Assembly (NCBI GenBank): GCA_034508935.3
Contig: CM067442.1
Location: forward strand, 84,031,448 to 84,095,447
Reading direction: 5' to 3'
Length of the DNA stretch: 64,000 nt
Source of the DNA: Berghia stephanieae
Taxonomy: Eukaryota > Mollusca > Gastropoda > Nudibranchia > Aeolidiidae
Each line of letters starts with the position of its first letter. The stretch's first letter is position 1. A program made the translations under genes and the position numbers. The notes under the pieces were generated by a model, which made no database searches, was not told the DNA's origin, and worked only from the letters and a program-made list of their open reading frames with translations. Positions 53,935 through 64,000 of the stretch are shown here, one piece after another.

Positions 53935-55549
53935 TTGAAACCGCAAGTTATTACAACATGCAATGTCAGTAATTCCAACTATCCCTGCTATAACTTCATA
54001 AAAATTATGATTTGAAATAATCTAATTACACACGGTTTCCTCATTCCTCATTTAAAAAAAAAAATAAATCAATAATTAATCTACAATCTTCATCTTGACA
54101 ATATTTCAATATATTATATGTAGACTAGAACCTCTGCTCTCGTGCTCTGTCTATTTCTTTTACGTATCATAACAATTGTCTTTAGTACTATTTCAGTTAT
54201 TGATTGAAGAAGTGCGTGAGTCCAACATGTTCCATGGTACTCATTTCATTCCTTTATAAAGCTTTTATGATTATTTTTGTTCAGCAATTTTACATCCACA
54301 GCTTCAGGCCGACAATAAGGTGTTTTATACGTTTGGGGCTTTATAAGTTTCGATTATTGTTCGGATAAAGCGACATGGAAATATAATTTTCTCGTCCAGT
54401 TGCTATTGTTTCCTTTGTGTCGCCATCTATTACTCCCATTTATTTATCGATTGCCATCCATCAAATTAATTTGCATTGAGTAAATGCCCATTTATTCCAC
54501 AATCATCATTTATTAATTGATTTCTTTCATCATGTCATTACAATCTTTGTATATTTTCTTGCAGGATTGTCAATGGAAGATATAATAACATTATACTCCA
54601 ACAGGGAATATAATAATTTGATTTTGAACTATTTTCTGAATACATTTTTATTGATTCGTCCGGTGTTTCTTTAGAAACTATCTCTGAATAGAATTAATTT
54701 GTTTATAAGAATTAACAATAGCAAACACTGCAACGATGCTCAATTGTCAATTGTGTAAACATAATTCATGAATTCCAGACCATATTCAAATTATTATTAC
54801 CCAATGTTCCCAAATTTCGGAGTTTTCATTCCTTAGAAACCAAACATCAAGGTAAGAAAAAAAAACTGTTGGCGATAGGTCGCATTGTGAAGTTAACTCA
54901 CTCAGTCCCTAAAATTTTTGCTACTTTTCAATATTGGAAAACATGTATTAAAAATGAGCATGTGCATATATATTTTTATTCATGTATTAAAATGAGAATG
55001 TACATAGATATTATATTAACTACCATGAACCTGTAAACATTAAGAACATTAGCGTTGATACTACGCTTTATTTATTTATTATTTATTTATTTATTTTCTT
55101 ACATGTATTTATTATTTTATTCATTTATTTATTTATTTATTCGTTTTTTAAAGGTAAATATCCCTATCCTATGTTAATTGTCGTAAGCATAAGATGGAGA
55201 TAAACCTAAACTGGCAAACATTGGAAGTCTCTCATTCCTGAGGTTAAAAAAGAAAAATAATTTGACACTACGCCTATAATATGTCTCATAAAATGTAATA
55301 AATAGCATGGGGTAAAAAGTAACCCCGGGCATACTACGGATATAGTTGGTGTTAGGGTTGAGTGAGTTAAAACCTTGCTGTTGGAATTCTTTTCTTACCA
55401 GCGGGAATTCGAGATTTCAAAGAAACTGCGTATGTAACACTCACCTATTCTACAAAAATTGGCCATAAATAATCACAGTAATACCAAGCTTCAATAAGCT
55501 GTGAACTGTATTAAAAAACGTAATACACATTTTAAAAAGAGAATAGACT
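53935..55549. other. 1.6 kb repeat-poor AT-rich DNA, no gene seen
   Basis: Only a (TTTA)n-like patch at 55070-55145 and a duplicated phrase (ATGTATTAAAAATGAGCATG / ATGTATTAAAATGAGAATGT) at 54945-55005. Confidence 0.4.
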
Positions 55550-55607
55550 AGACACGGAACATTTCGGACTCAAAATTCTTCTTCGGCCAATAACAAAAAC
55601 AATAATA
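55550..55607. mobile_element. Dispersed TTTCGG...CTTCGGCC repeat, copy A
   Basis: AGACACGGAACATTTCGGAC, TCAAAATTCTTCTTCGGCCA. It lies 195 bp upstream of copy B in the same orientation. Confidence 0.6.
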
Positions 55608-55687
55608 ACATAAAAACATCACTATAAAAATAAAAATGAGCTTTTCTATAAGTCAAAGTGATACTAGGCTGCTAGAATCTGTAGTTA

Positions 55688-55805
55688 AAAAGTAATAAAC
55701 AAAAATTGATATTTCAACAGCTTCAAAAAAGAACAAAAGACCAAAGACCAATGTTTCGGGCTCAAATCCCTTCTTCAGCCAACAACAAAAAAAACAATAA
55801 AGACA
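55688..55805. mobile_element. Dispersed TTTCGG...CTTCAGCC repeat, copy B
   Basis: GTAATAAACAAAAATTGATA, CAACAGCTTCAAAAAAGAAC, CCAATGTTTCGGGCTCAAAT, CCCTTCTTCAGCCAACAACA. Collinear with 31705-31812 for about 100 bp. Confidence 0.65.
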
Positions 55806-55911
55806 TAAATACAATACAGCTGCTACTGGCAGCTTTGTATCACGATGACTGATATTTTTTTGGGATTCATGAAAATGTCAGGCACTTTCGCAATTGCGAG
55901 ATTAGAATCAG

Positions 55912-55935
55912 AAGAGAGAGGGGGGGAGAGAGTGC

Positions 55936-55981
<46 letters not shown>

Positions 55982-55995
55982 GAGAAACAGAAAGG

Positions 55996-56035
<40 letters not shown>

Positions 56036-56044
56036 AAACAGAAA

Positions 56045-56095
<51 letters not shown>

Positions 56096-56096
56096 G
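55912..56096. repeat. (GA)n microsatellite with a repeated AGAAACAGAAAGG spacer
   Basis: Three GA blocks separated by AGAGAAACAGAAAGGGAGGG and AGAGAAACAGAAAGGAAGAG, so the array has a higher-order unit of about 53 bases. It ends in a G-run. Confidence 0.95.
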
Positions 56097-56820
56097 AGAT
56101 CGGGAGATAAACATAGATCTTTCCCATTTAATCAGGCTTATCACTTCAGAAGAAAATTAATTAACTAAACGCGTGACAATGTTACCGAAAAGTGCTGGAT
56201 TTCAATGACAAAATCATGAAAGTCCGATAAAGACCAGGAAATAACCCAATTAAATCGGCGACGAAACTACACTACAAGAGTATTGTTTTAGGGCGTCAAG
56301 ATTTGAATCGCAAAATCCATTCGATTTACAACCTGTCGAAACGCAACATGTGGCTTAATTTAGCTCGATTTTTTTTATTGATTCTTTTTTGTAATCTAAT
56401 GTCTCCATCATTTCGAGTTGGCAACGGCCAATCGTGATGATAGGGTGTCAAACATAGTGAGAATCAGTTCGAATGTAATCAATTTGTCGAATGGATCATC
56501 CAGAGATAAAGCTACAAGTGTGAGGAGATCTACGCCCGGTGTGAGTTCATTCTAGGTTTACATGATAATTTGCCTATGTCTATGCTAGGATTGATTAAAT
56601 TATATTTTTGGTCAGTTATAAAACTATATTATGCTGTCGATAAGCAATCTCGAATATCATATTGGTGTTCCGTTTGTTACATGATGTTAATTGCTCTCAA
56701 AAATAGTTTTGTTGATGTTTTAATAATTTAATTCTTTCAATTTTTAAGTTGTCTTTTGGGGTTTTTATTATTATCATTTTTTTAATTTCTTAATTTAGTT
56801 GATTTTACTTTAAAGTTATC
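56097..56820. other. No gene seen
   Basis: Unique AT-rich DNA. Confidence 0.4.
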
Positions 56821-56821
<1 letters not shown>

Positions 56822-56877
<56 letters not shown>

Positions 56878-56913
56878 TCTCTTCTCTCTTCTCTCTCTCT
56901 CTCTCTCTCTCTA

Positions 56914-56955
<42 letters not shown>

Positions 56956-56968
56956 GTGTGTGTTTTGT

Positions 56969-57013
<45 letters not shown>

Positions 57014-57053
57014 ATATATATTGTGTGTGTGTGTTAAGTGTGTGAGTGTGTGA
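56822..57053. repeat. (TC)n-(TA)n-(TG)n-(TA)n-(TG)n compound microsatellite
   Basis: TC to about 56912, TA, a TGTGTGTG block, TA, and again TGTGTGTG. The TA-TG pair is itself repeated at about 90 bp spacing. Confidence 0.97.
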
Positions 57054-57869
57054 TGTGTTATGCTGATCATATTTATTTCTATTTATACTCATTTAACCGA
57101 TTCAATCCACTGAAAATGAAGAAGATGATTTAGTCTTAACCACACTGGCAAACAGAGGAAGAAAAGGTTTTTGAATTCGTTACAAGTAGTGTATTTCTAC
57201 AGGCCACAAAATAAAGATCAAGCGGGGGCCGTATTGCATTCAGAAGATTGTATCATGTAGAAATTCATCTTACATCGCAGAACATTGGGAATATTATCCG
57301 TTTAGAAACCAAGACTTTATATTTATCTGCAGATCTTGCTTGCAAGCCAGTTGAATCAATTATTTTCACATTCAACAATATTAAGTCACTGATATACCAA
57401 AATTAAATTTAAAACATAATTCATAAAATTAATTTAGTATCAATGCCCGAATTGAAGTAAGGGATTTGTGACCTTTAAACTGCAAAATATTTCTTTCTCC
57501 TGATCTATTCAATTTAAATGTTTTGCATCCAGTTTTTATCCGACATAATACCAGACTGACTCAGTGGAACTACATGAATATAAAGTCGATGCAATGAAAT
57601 AATCACGAATTTTGCGTTGAGTCTGGTGAACGAGAGTTACGATGGTTCGTCTTGTAACTAAATTATTAAGCAATGATGAACGGGGTAATTGATCGGAAGG
57701 ATGGCACAGATCGTTGGGGAAGGCACATTTTACACATGGCCTTTGATTTAGGTTTGAATGAGTAACTTGCTAAGGGAGTGACGAAAGTTGAGATAAAGCG
57801 CTTCACTAGCAACTTGCCATATAAGTAGTACATTTTTATTCGAAATGGCAAGATGGGAAGACAATAATA
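57054..57869. other. No gene seen
   Basis: Unique DNA; a 70-codon minus frame (57666-57878) has no motif. Confidence 0.4.
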
Positions 57870-57945
57870 ATTGTACAAGATCAGGTAATCAGGAGGTCGG
57901 AGGTTCGATCCCCAGTGGAGGCAGGCTGATTTCTTTCAAGATTGT
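57870..57945 (+). mobile_element. tRNA-like B-box fragment
   Basis: GGAGGTCGGAGGTTCGATCC, CCAGTGGAGGCAGG resembles the end of the SINE at 14645 (AGAGGTTCGATCCCCAG, GAGG). Probably the 3' piece of that type. Confidence 0.5.
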
Positions 57946-58149
57946 TTTCAGGGGCGGTTGATGATGATCAATTTAGGTCGGCATAAGTGAGAAAACTTAA
58001 CTTTTACCCCCCCCCCTCCCCTTTTTTATTATTATCATTATTTTGTTGTTGTTGTTGTTGTTTCAACGGAAGTTTAATTCCTGGGATTTCAAATTCTTGG
58101 GAAAAAAATATAGGGTGTCTAGATACAACTTCGTTCTGTAGAGAGACGG

Positions 58150-58785
58150 CCAGTGATTGTTTTCTTTTTTGTGTATTTTTCTATCACTGCCAGTGATTGT
58201 TTTCTTTTTCGTGTATTTTTCTATCACTGCCAGTGATTGTTTTCTTTTTCGTGTATTTTTCTATCACTGCCAGTGATTGTTTTCTTTTTCGTGTATTTTT
58301 CTATCACTGCCAGTGATTGTTTTCTTTTTCGTGTATTTTTCTATCACTGCCAGTGATTGTTTTCTTTTTCGTGTATTTTTCTATCACTGCCAGTGATTGT
58401 TTTCTTTTTCGTGTATTTTTCTATCACTGCCAGTGATTGTTTTCTTTTTCGTGTATTTTTCTATCACTGCCAGTGATTGTTTTCTTTTTCGTGTATTTTT
58501 CTATCACTGCCAGTGATTGTTTTCTTTTTCGTGTATTTTTCTATCACTGCCAGTGATTGTTTTCTTTTTCGTGTATTTTTCTATCACTGCCAGTGATTGT
58601 TTTCTTTTTCGTGTATTTTTCTATCACTGCCAGTGATTGTTTTCTTTTTCGTGTATTTTTCTATCACTGCCAGTGATTGTTTTCTTTTTCTTGTATTTTT
58701 CTATCACTGCCAGTGATTGTTTTCTTTTTCTTGTATTTTTCTATCACTGCCAGTGATTGTTTTCTTTTTCTTGTATTTTTCTATC
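58150..58785. repeat. 40 bp minisatellite, 16 units
   Basis: The unit is CAGTGATTGTTTTCTTTTTC, GTGTATTTTTCTATCACTGC. Starts fall exactly every 40 bases from 58151 to 58751. The first unit has TTGTG and the last three have CTTGT in place of CGTG; the 12 inner units appear identical. The junction of neighbouring units forms the perfect inverted repeat TCACTG-C-CAGTGA, a 6 bp stem. The array ends after the last CTATC. Confidence 0.98.
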
Positions 58786-59244
58786 TGATTTGTTTGCCGC
58801 TGTTTCACATTTTTATATGAATATTGATTGTAGTGTACATGCCAACATCTGTGTATACGCGTTCGGCAAACTGGCATGTATTATAATATTATCTATCAAC
58901 CACGGGCTAACATCTTACAATAATATTATTATGGATAACAGGTTGCTGAAATGATGTTATGTAATTCATAGAAAGGTCTGTAGCATCATCTATATCGGGT
59001 AATGTCGAGTGTGCATTTGGATTATAGGCATGGCTCTCATCTATCATAGAAGATTACAGGGGAAGTCTGAGCCACTTCCGAGGTTTATCGACTTTCTCCG
59101 ATTGTTTTGCGCGTCTTTCACAGCCCGTCCGTCGAATGATCGGTATTCTATTGCCTTGAACGTACGTTGGGAGTATAGAAAGATTCACATTGATAGTAAT
59201 GCCACTGCTATCTATTTGTACACGGTAATTTTCAGATATTGAGG
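58786..59244. other. No gene recognised
   Basis: A minus-strand frame at 59055-59230 (ITINVNLSILPTYVQGNRIP) looks less biased than its surroundings but is joined to the CTT array and has no known motif. Confidence 0.35.
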
Positions 59245-59566
59245 TGGTGATGGAGGAGGAGGAGGTGGAGGAGGAGGAGAAGAAGAAGAAGAAGAGAAAG
59301 AAGAAGAAGAAGAAGAAGAAGAAGAAGAAGAAGAAGAAGAGAAGAAGAAGAAGAAGAAGAAGAAGAAGAAGAAGAAGAAGAAGAAGAAGAAGAAGAAGAG
59401 AAGAGAAGAAGAAGAAGAAGAAGAAGAAGAAGAAGAAGAAGAAGAAGAAGAAGAAGAAGAAGAAGAAGAAGAAGAAGAAGAAGAAGAGAAGAATGAAGAA
59501 GAAGAAGAAGAAGAAGAAGAAGAAGAAGAAGAAGAAGAAGAAGAAGAAGAAAGAAGAGAGTAAGGA
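59245..59566. repeat. (GAA)n polypurine array
   Basis: GGA-rich start, then about 290 bp of GAA with GAGAA and GAATGAA slips. Triplex-prone like the array at 11578. AACAATAA-type units follow to about 59635. Confidence 0.97.
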
Positions 59567-59635
59567 CAATGAAAACAAGAAAAATAAAAATAAAAACAAT
59601 AAGAACACCAACAACAATAATAAAAAACAACAACG

Positions 59636-60121
59636 TCAAGAAAAGAGCAGAACGAATGAGTGGAGGAAAAGAGGGAGAAAGAAGAATGTTGAAATAAAAA
59701 TGTCGTTTTGTACTTTCAAGGTCATTTTTTTTAGCACAGTCTGATTTAAACTTAGCCAGAAATCATCGTTGATGACAACCTCAAACAAAATTTTGTATTC
59801 GAATAATAGTGAGTGGTTCACATAAAAAAAATACCACTAATTCTACTAGACTATTAAAGAGAGGGGAATTATCACAACTTTAAAACTAATTTCCACCCAT
59901 TAGATTATCGAGGAAATTTTTTTTCACTCGCTGCCAAATTAATATCGATCAGTTTGGAAGTGACGGCGACAGTCAAGTGTTGCAACCTAAATGGATATCG
60001 AAAATAGGATTTGTTTGGACGGTTTGTAAATTTGAGTAAATGGGGTGGAGATGGGATCGCCGTGTGGTTTATTTTTAGTCTGAGTGGGAAGGAGGAGTTA
60101 TGGGCAAGTTGAAGGCGGGAA
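59636..60121. other. No gene seen
   Basis: Unique DNA. Confidence 0.4.
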
Positions 60122-60145
60122 GAGATAGATAGATAGATAGTTAGT

Positions 60146-60196
<51 letters not shown>

Positions 60197-60243
60197 TATA
60201 GATAGATATATAGATAGATAGATAATATAGATAGATAGATAGT

Positions 60244-60290
<47 letters not shown>

Positions 60291-60307
60291 TAGATAGAGA
60301 GATAGAT

Positions 60308-60364
<57 letters not shown>

Positions 60365-60469
60365 GATAGATAGATAGATAGATAGATAGTTGGATGAATT
60401 GTTTGATAGATGGTTAGGTATAGATAGATAGGATAGATAGATAGATAGATAGATTAGATAGATAGATAT

Positions 60470-60506
<37 letters not shown>

Positions 60507-60508
60507 TA

Positions 60509-60542
<34 letters not shown>

Positions 60543-60595
60543 GGATGAATTGTTTGATAGGTAGGTAGGTAGAGAGATAGATAGATTGATAAAGT
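60122..60595. repeat. (GATA)n array with a higher-order duplication
   Basis: GATA/TAGA tetranucleotides with single-base slips. The interrupting phrase TGGATGAATTGTTTGATAG occurs at about 60391 and again at about 60542, so a unit of about 150 bp has been duplicated within the array. The Ile-Tyr-Leu-Ser frame on the minus strand is an artefact. Confidence 0.96.
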
Positions 60596-61184
60596 TATAT
60601 TCATTGATTGGCTGATTGATCTATTGATTGCGGAGAGACATAGAAAGAGTTTGATAAGGAAAATACACGGGTAGATGTCGTGCGAGCAAAGGAATATAAA
60701 GCTCATTGGAAACCTTACAAAGGGAGATTTTAACACGCAGATACGGGTGTCACTCAGTTCACTAGTGCCGGCCCATACAGTGATACCTCGCCTTTTTCAT
60801 TTAGCCAAAAAAAGTTTACTCCAATCTCGATAAATAGAGAAAACCTAAGTTTGAAGAAATGTCTCTTGACATGAGATTACTAACAAAAATCGGATTTAAA
60901 ATTTTGACGAATAGGAGGTCATCTTTATCTCTTGGTGTTGGTATTTACTAAGGATTGGTCCAAACGAAAAAAAGCGTTATGTCAGTGAAGGTCACATTTA
61001 TCCATCCCTTCACAATTGCTACCCGCTGATCACCACTCTAGTTATCAATCCATGATCATCAATCATTTCACTGGTCCATCAATCAACGCATCCAACTCTT
61101 CCATTCTTTGTTCAATGATTTAGGACACTAACTTTTACAAGCTGCAAATGAACTCTATTTTCTGACCTACATCATCCCATCGAC
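60596..61184. other. No gene seen
   Basis: Unique AT-rich DNA. Confidence 0.4.
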
Positions 61185-61185
61185 C

Positions 61186-61186
61186 C

Positions 61187-61266
<80 letters not shown>

Positions 61267-61313
61267 GCTCTCTCTCTACCTCCCTCCCTCCCTCCTTCTC
61301 CTCTCTCTCTCTA

Positions 61314-61357
<44 letters not shown>

Positions 61358-61500
61358 TTCTTTTTCTTTCTTTATTTCTTTCTACCACTATTAATCTACC
61401 TGTCTGTCTATCTATCTATCTGTCTAAGTATATGTCTGTGTGCTGTGGGTATGTGTATGTGTATGCGTGCGTGTGTGTTGTGTGTGTGTGTGTGTGTGTA
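61186..61500. repeat. (TC)n-(TA)n-(TC)n, pyrimidine-rich, then (TG)n
   Basis: TC, TA at 61212-61262, CCTCCCTC and TC to about 61352, (CTTT) patches, TATC near 61410, and TG at about 61470-61499. Confidence 0.95.
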
Positions 61501-61671
61501 TGCCTAACTTCATCTGCTCTGTCTTTATCGATTCATGACATTGATTATCCCTTAGACTTCCATCAAGCCGTATTTTCATCCAAAATCTATCATCTATCTT
61601 TCTTTATCTTTCCATATGTTTACTGATTGATCTATTCATCTATCCAGATGCCACTATTCTTTCTCTCATCC

Positions 61672-61676
61672 ATCAC

Positions 61677-61743
<67 letters not shown>
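61672..61743. repeat. (ATC)n microsatellite
   Basis: About 22 ATC units, pyrimidine-rich afterwards. Confidence 0.97.
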
Positions 61744-61860
61744 TCTCTCATTCTTTCTTTCTTTCTCTCTCCTCTCTCTCCCAATCTTTCTCAAATCTCT
61801 CTCATCTATATGTCCATTCATTTATCTATCTTGTTATCTCTTTGATTCTATCTGTTTATC

Positions 61861-61892
61861 TGTCTATCTATCTATCTATCTATCTATCTATA

Positions 61893-61935
<43 letters not shown>

Positions 61936-62140
61936 TGTCTATCTATCTATCTTTATATCTGTCTATCTATCTATATATTTGAGGGTGGAAAATACGATAG
62001 TATCTATCGATTTATCTATCTATCTATTCTTTCTATCTATCTATATTATCTATCTATCTAAGGGTAGAAAATACGATAGTATCTATCTTTTGATCTATCT
62101 ATCTATTTATTTATGTATCTATCTATCTCTATCCATCACC
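61861..62140. repeat. (TATC)n array with an internal duplicate
   Basis: TATC units broken by a unique phrase AAAATACGATAGTATCTATC that occurs at about 61988 and again 80 bases later, so the array also carries a higher-order duplication. Confidence 0.95.
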
Positions 62141-62204
62141 ATTTGCCTTCATTCCTTTGCATTCTCATTCTCTCATTGTATTCATAATAATATGTCAAAC
62201 GCTC

Positions 62205-62292
62205 TCAAAAGCGTTGTTTCTATTAAAAAAAAAGATACATTATCGCCTTACACGCATCATGCCTCCTCTTACATATTAAAGTATTCCTGTAA
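62205..62292 (+). mobile_element. SINE-A body fragment
   Basis: GCGTTGTTTCTATTAAAAAA, ACATTATCGCCTTACACGCA, TCATGCCTCCTCTTACATAT, TAAAGTATTCCTGTAAC follow the SINE-A order (CGTTGTC..., AATATCGCCTAACAGGCGTC, CTACATGTTAAGTGTTGCTG). Confidence 0.75.
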
Positions 62293-62499
62293 CTTTTTCC
62301 ACAAATCATCCCCACTTAACCGAGCACTTCATGACAAATTAACATGATTAACCAGTCCGCATATATTGACACACAAATTAATGTCTAATTATTGCTTGCT
62401 GTAATGTCGGTGGGTTAGGAAAGATTTCCAATCTCACGATGAGGACTGCCTTATTCTAATACCGATCTGTTTGCTTTTGCTTTGAATCTAAACACAGCC

Positions 62500-62985
62500 A
62501 GTTAGCTATGTTCTTTAATCTGATTCTGTCCAACTTACAAAAACCGCTACATTGGTTGCCTGTCAAAAAGAGAGTTGAGTTCAAGATGGCCTGTATAATT
62601 TTCAAATGCATTCATGGCAGAGCACCATATTACCTAATGTTATCGATATCGGAGTACAGGCCACTTGAGGTTCTCCGCTCCACAGAACACACCATTTTAG
62701 AAAAAAAAATGTCCAAAACAAAATTCTAGGAACGTGCATTTTTTCTTTTCGGCGGCAGCTTCAATCTGAAATTCTCTCCCGGTCTTTACCCGAAGCGCTC
62801 ATAATATTGAGTACTTCAAGCTTAGATTGGAAATAGAATATTTTATATAAACTTCCCTTAAATATTTCAAAATTTAACATTTGATTCTCTTAAAATTCCC
62901 ATATCACCTATGTCTTGTAAAGCGCCATTGTACACGTTAGGTGGATATTGGCGCAATATATAAATATTTATTGTAGATATATTTT
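62500..62985 (+). mobile_element. L2/CR1-like LINE 3' end (partner of SINE-A)
   Basis: From 62508 a frame reads ILSNLQKPLHWLPVKKRVEF, KMACIIFKCIHGRAPYYL, RPLEVLRST, the LHWLPVxxRIxFK...KxxHGxAPxYL pattern that closes the RT region of L2/CR1-type ORF2. It is followed in other frames by ERAFFLFGG and by NSLPVFTRSAHNIEYFKLRL ending at TAA (62848-62850). That is the usual order GERAF...WNSLP...FK..LK..F, so at least two frameshifts have occurred. The 3' UTR then ends CTTGTAAAGCGCCATTGTAC, GTTAGGTGGATATTGGCGCA, ATATATAAATATTTATT, nearly the SINE-A tail. Everything 5' of LHWLPV is missing, as in typical 5'-truncated LINE copies. Confidence 0.85.
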
Positions 62986-63275
62986 ATTTATTTATTATTC
63001 ATTTGATAGTGTGTCATTTAGTTGCCATTCCATTACCTGCTCCTCTTGTACTTTTTTGTTCTATGATTCAATGACGAAGCAGGAAAATGCAGCAGTAACA
63101 TCATTCTCAGATGACACCCGACGTGTATGATCACGTGTATGATGACGTCATGCGACAAGAATGGTATTAAAACAGCGCTCAAACTTCATCTTGTAGCATG
63201 GAAATCAAATGCTTTGTATTTCGCTATCTGATCCGTTTGTTAATTAACATTTTAAAAAAGAATTTTAAAAAATGA
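62986..63275. other. No gene seen
   Basis: Unique DNA; CGTGTATGATCACGTGTATG and ATGACGTCATGCGAC near 63125-63155 include a CRE palindrome. Confidence 0.4.
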
Positions 63276-63277
63276 GT

Positions 63278-63330
63278 TTTATAAAGCGCAATATCCACTT
63301 AATGTGCTCAAAGTGATCTACAACATTAAA
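63278..63330 (-). mobile_element. LINE/SINE-A tail fragment
   Basis: TTTTATAAAGCGCAATATCC, ACTTAATGTGCTCAAAGTGA, TCTACAA is the reverse complement of the shared tail. Nothing upstream on the minus strand can be assigned. Confidence 0.75.
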
Positions 63331-63365
63331 CACATAATAATGAGTACAATAATAAAAGAACAGCG

Positions 63366-63702
63366 ATAGAGGCTATCTGGTCACATCTTACGTCGAGAAA
63401 ATAACATCCCAGCCCAAACTGCAATGACAGAATATGTCCTTCATGGCAACAAGTCTGTAGGGAGACCACCAACATCAGTCAACTACTCTGAACCAGGATC
63501 TCTCTACATATTAGAAATGTCTGGATTCAGATGAGGCCGAATTAATCCCTAAAGAACGAAGAAATACTGCAGTGCCCTCCGTACTATAGTCACAACAAGA
63601 TCTTGACAGCCTCAAAACTCTGGCCCAGGACCGTGACCAGTGGAAACAATTAACAACATGGATGGAGAGAGCAGCTATACATAATACTTATCGACCATGA
63701 CT
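63366..63702 (+). mobile_element. LINE ORF2 3' end of a second type, degraded
   Basis: One frame gives RLSGHILRRENNIPAQTAMT and a later VGRPP; near the end another stretch gives DLDSLKTLAQDRDQWKQLTT, then WMERAAIHNTYRP and a stop. The known order in many LINE ORF2 ends is RxxGHxLR...P...GRPxxxW...L...AQDRxxWR.L. Between the two parts the frame changes at least twice. It belongs to a different clade from the 62500 copy because the closing motif differs. Confidence 0.75.
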
Positions 63703-64000
63703 TAATCACACAATTCTCAGCAAGCGTCATTCGGACTGCGAAGCTTAATACTACTACTATTGTTGACCTGCATAGTGACCGAGAATGCAAAAGAAATTTA
63801 AAATGCACAATTACGCTTATTATATACATTAAGCTCGGTGTGTCAAACCTCTACCTGTATTTTCTCTAACATTGAAACAGGAATTTACTTTTCACTTTAA
63901 ACAGGATCCGAGGCGTGTTAAGCGTCTAAAATTTTGGAAAAGTACCGTAAAGAACACTATGAATGACGAATCTGTTGGAATGCGTTGTATAAACAGCTAT
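63703..64000. other. No gene seen up to the window end
   Basis: Unique AT-rich DNA. Confidence 0.4.

Noticed and set aside
58150-58785. CRISPR-like array
   Set aside because: Regular 40 bp spacing, but the units are identical throughout with no unique spacers, in a eukaryotic context; it is a minisatellite.
59055-59230. Minus-strand exon ending near 59055
   Set aside because: The peptide looks fairly balanced, but there is no AG acceptor after the pyrimidine array and no donor or known motif.
60098-60736. 212-codon minus-strand frame, the longest in the window
   Set aside because: Period-4 Ile-Tyr-Leu-Ser peptide generated by the GATA tetranucleotide array, with no other protein feature.

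Overview
This is a 64 kb piece of an animal nuclear genome. It is AT-rich, almost free of open reading frames, and packed with microsatellites and small transposable elements. The sequence indicates a marine invertebrate, either an echinoderm or other invertebrate deuterostome, or a lophotrochozoan. The evidence is several tRNA-headed SINE families, one of them with a ...AAAGCGC...GATATTGCGCTATATAA type tail, together with non-LTR LINE fragments, a Helitron-like element with core tandem repeats, and a globin exon with spliceosomal intron structure. The phylum cannot be fixed from sequence alone.

The one confidently recognised host coding segment is at the left end. It is the first coding exon (minus strand, 837-1054) of a membrane-type, Globin X-like globin. 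The protein starts Met-Gly-Cys (predicted myristoylation and palmitoylation), carries an A helix and part of a B helix, and stops at a perfect splice donor at the canonical globin B12.2 intron position. The gene continues to the left, outside the window; the part of intron 1 that is visible holds a MITE, a (TA)(TG) tract and a LINE fragment. A second, weak candidate is a short hydrophobic terminal exon near 36.6 kb.

Everything else is repeat landscape. (1) A family of palindromic MITEs (here PAL1) is scattered over the window in roughly fifteen whole or half copies. (2) SINE-A, with a tRNA-Pro-like head, has eight long copies plus fragments; its 3' tail matches the tail of an L2/CR1-like LINE whose 3' end lies at 62.5-63.0 kb. 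SINE-B and SINE-C (tRNA-Val-like head) occur in several copies, and two other tRNA-headed types are present. (3) A 600 bp inverted-repeat element (IR2, 16.4-17.0 kb) has three other partial loci. (4) A 228 bp MITE at 5.0 kb carries NRF1-, YY1- and CRE-like sites. (5) A Helitron 3' end sits in a (TA)n tract at 49.43 kb, followed by an internal duplication with 339 bp offset. (6) There are relics of a Tc1/mariner transposase and of four LINE coding fragments. (7) A 40 bp minisatellite of 16 near-identical units lies at 58.15-58.79 kb. (8) Dozens of long (AAT), (AAG), (TAG), (GATA), (TC), (TA) and (CA) arrays generate most of the apparent low-complexity reading frames.

I found no tRNA or rRNA gene with an intact fold, no CRISPR array and no operon-like gene cluster. 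Element family names (PAL1, IR2, SINE-A to SINE-D) are local labels, and all homology statements come from reading motifs, not from database searches.
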